The notes under the pieces were generated by a model, which was given only the letters and a program-made list of their open reading frames with translations, made no database searches and was not told the origin of the DNA. The translations under genes and the position numbers were made by a program. Shown here in pieces: positions 4,402-5,535 of a DNA stretch of 5,535 bases; position 1 is the first letter of the stretch, and every line of letters starts with the position of its first letter. Source of the stretch: Singulisphaera sp. GP187 (GTDB lineage: Bacteria > Planctomycetota > Phycisphaerae > Phycisphaerales > SM1A02); NCBI GenBank assembly GCA_945896765.1, contig CAMDEL010000115.1, positions 1 to 5,535 on the forward strand, in the 5' to 3' direction.

Positions 4402-5535
4402 TCAGGGTTTCGCTGGCCCAAGCAAGCGATTGAGGAGTTCTTGAGAGGCCGTATTTTGATTCGCACCAGCTCGTATCATCCACTGATTGAGCAGCTCGAT
4501 GAGTTCTGGATATCGAACTGCAAGCTTCGGGTCTTGTTCGAGAAGTTCACGAGTGAAGCCAATCGCAAGATTCAATTCGGTCGTACTGCGGACAAGTTCA
4601 AGTGCAATCTTTTTGAATTGAGCTTGCTCGCTTTTATCTTCAAATGTGCCCCCCAAGAGTGTCCACGGCATCAATGTAATTTCGCGAACGGTGCGATTGA
4701 GTTGCACGCCGGCGATTTGCATATCAGCCTTCGCACTCCCAAGGGTATCTTTGGCATCTTTCAACATGCCCATCGTCGATTCATAATTTTGTTCGATGAT
4801 CGCACAATCCTTCTTGAATCGGTCAATGAGATCAGCGAGTGGCGGCAGGATTTCATCGTTCCATCGCGTTTTGAGAGTCGCGATCAATTCGCCACTTGTT
4901 GAGAGGTTGGACTTGATTCGATCGAATGCTGGTTGAAGTTTTTCTTTATCGAGAACTTTCCCTGATCCAAAGAGCGCAAAGATTTCCTCAGATTTGGCCG
5001 ATGCGATGTCATATCCATCCTTGATCGAATTCCCTTGCGTCCGCCACATCTCCCAATCGGTGCGGAACATTGTCTTCACTGCATCCAAATCATTTGCGCC
5101 AGTTTGCAGTCGTTCCTTCAGGTCCGTGGTTGGAGAACCGAGATTGAATTCCGTGATCGTCGTATAGGAATCGATGATCTCTTGAGCCCGCTGAGGTCCA
5201 AACAAAAGCGCAAGAGAGGATTGACTTGGAGTGACATGCAGCATGTCATCATCCGGATCAGTGTTCAAAGAAAAAGATGTAGAACTTGATGGCAGTTGGA
5301 TAATCAAATTCACACCTGCGCCAATGGGAGATTGCTGCACTGAAATCGTGGCGGTTCGAGGTATGTACATATCGGCGAGCGTCAAGCACTCCGCACGAAA
5401 ATAGGGAGGACGTCCATCAACGCCTGACTTGAAAGCGACAGATTGAACTGTGCCAACATTCAATCCACCCAAGAGAATTGGTGTTCCGCGCTTGATCCCA
5501 TTGACCCCTCCTTCGAATGGAAACTGCACTGCACT
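4402..5535 (-). CDS. MlaD-like MCE-domain protein, N-terminus beyond window
   Basis: The frame is open to the right edge, leaving 377 visible residues; the first codons shown are already inside a domain, so the true start and the expected N-terminal membrane anchor are missing. The visible part opens with an MCE/MlaD core (about 1-82): FEGGVNGIKRGTPILLGGL, then VGTVQSV, then YIPRTATISVQQSPIGAGVN, matching the family's glycine-rich G-x-P-hydrophobic-x-x-G-x-x-VG pattern. A long, polar, mostly helical region follows (about 105-360), ending PAKP. MCE proteins work with MlaE-type permeases and MlaF-type ATPases to move phospholipids or other lipids between inner and outer membranes, the MCE part lying in the periplasm; I infer the same here, but the permease and ATPase are not in view. 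The element RTVREITLMPWTLLGG (about 281-296) recalls the PWRLL-type segment I remember in planctomycete MCE proteins. The stop TGA (4404-4402) is 2 nt before the methyltransferase ATG, suggesting one transcript. Confidence 0.85.
   Translation of the reverse strand, partial: SAVQFPFEGGVNGIKRGTPILLGGLNVGTVQSVAFKSGVDGRPPYFRAECLTLADMYIPRTATISVQQSPIGAGVNLIIQLPSSSTSFSLNTDPDDDMLHVTPSQSSLALLFGPQRAQEIIDSYTTITEFNLGSPTTDLKERLQTGANDLDAVKTMFRTDWEMWRTQGNSIKDGYDIASAKSEEIFALFGSGKVLDKEKLQPAFDRIKSNLSTSGELIATLKTRWNDEILPPLADLIDRFKKDCAIIEQNYESTMGMLKDAKDTLGSAKADMQIAGVQLNRTVREITLMPWTLLGGTFEDKSEQAQFKKIALELVRSTTELNLAIGFTRELLEQDPKLAVRYPELIELLNQWMIRAGANQNTASQELLNRLLGPAKP

Noticed and set aside
4400..4483. GTG start at 4483 for the methyltransferase
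   Set aside because: The extra 28 residues come from the overlapping MCE coding sequence and look unlike the family N-terminus; the ATG at 4399 directly follows the MCE stop.
1..5535. CRISPR arrays, insertion sequences, attachment sites or rRNA
   Set aside because: No regularly spaced direct repeats, transposase-like frames, terminal inverted repeats or conserved RNA segments were seen; nearly all of the sequence is accounted for by five genes.

Overview
The window is a compact stretch of a bacterial chromosome with five protein genes and no sign of a mobile element, CRISPR array or RNA gene. A MurA enzyme (peptidoglycan precursor synthesis) beside an MCE/MlaD-type lipid-transport protein points to a diderm bacterium. 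The plant-type ferredoxin-NADP+ reductase and the C-terminal architecture of the MCE protein lead me to favour a Planctomycetota-like lineage, perhaps Phycisphaerae. That is an inference from memory of protein families, not something the sequence proves.

Layout, left to right. 1-803 (minus): a tetratricopeptide-repeat protein whose C-terminus lies beyond the left edge. 804-938: a short gap with a weak terminator for the gene upstream and a possible promoter for the TPR gene. 939-1946 (minus): plant-type ferredoxin-NADP+ reductase, whose reading frame stays open upstream to a GTG with a strong ribosome binding site at 2084. 1947-2158: the divergent control region, with dyad symmetries and a perfect TTGACA. 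2159-3523 (plus): murA, with a consensus ribosome binding site. 3461-4399 (minus): a TrmH/SpoU-family RNA methyltransferase whose 3' end overlaps the 3' end of murA by 63 bp. 4402-5535 (minus): an MCE-domain protein whose N-terminus lies beyond the right edge; its stop codon is 2 nt from the methyltransferase start, so the two look co-transcribed.

The genes do not form one pathway. MurA and the MCE protein both serve the cell envelope, the methyltransferase acts on RNA, the reductase moves electrons between ferredoxin and NADP(H), and the TPR protein is a generic protein-interaction scaffold. The window reads as ordinary housekeeping chromosome, and I found no convincing novel system. The points most worth a second look are the register-aligned murA/methyltransferase overlap, the ambiguous N-terminus of the reductase, and the lengthened motif-3 loop of the methyltransferase.
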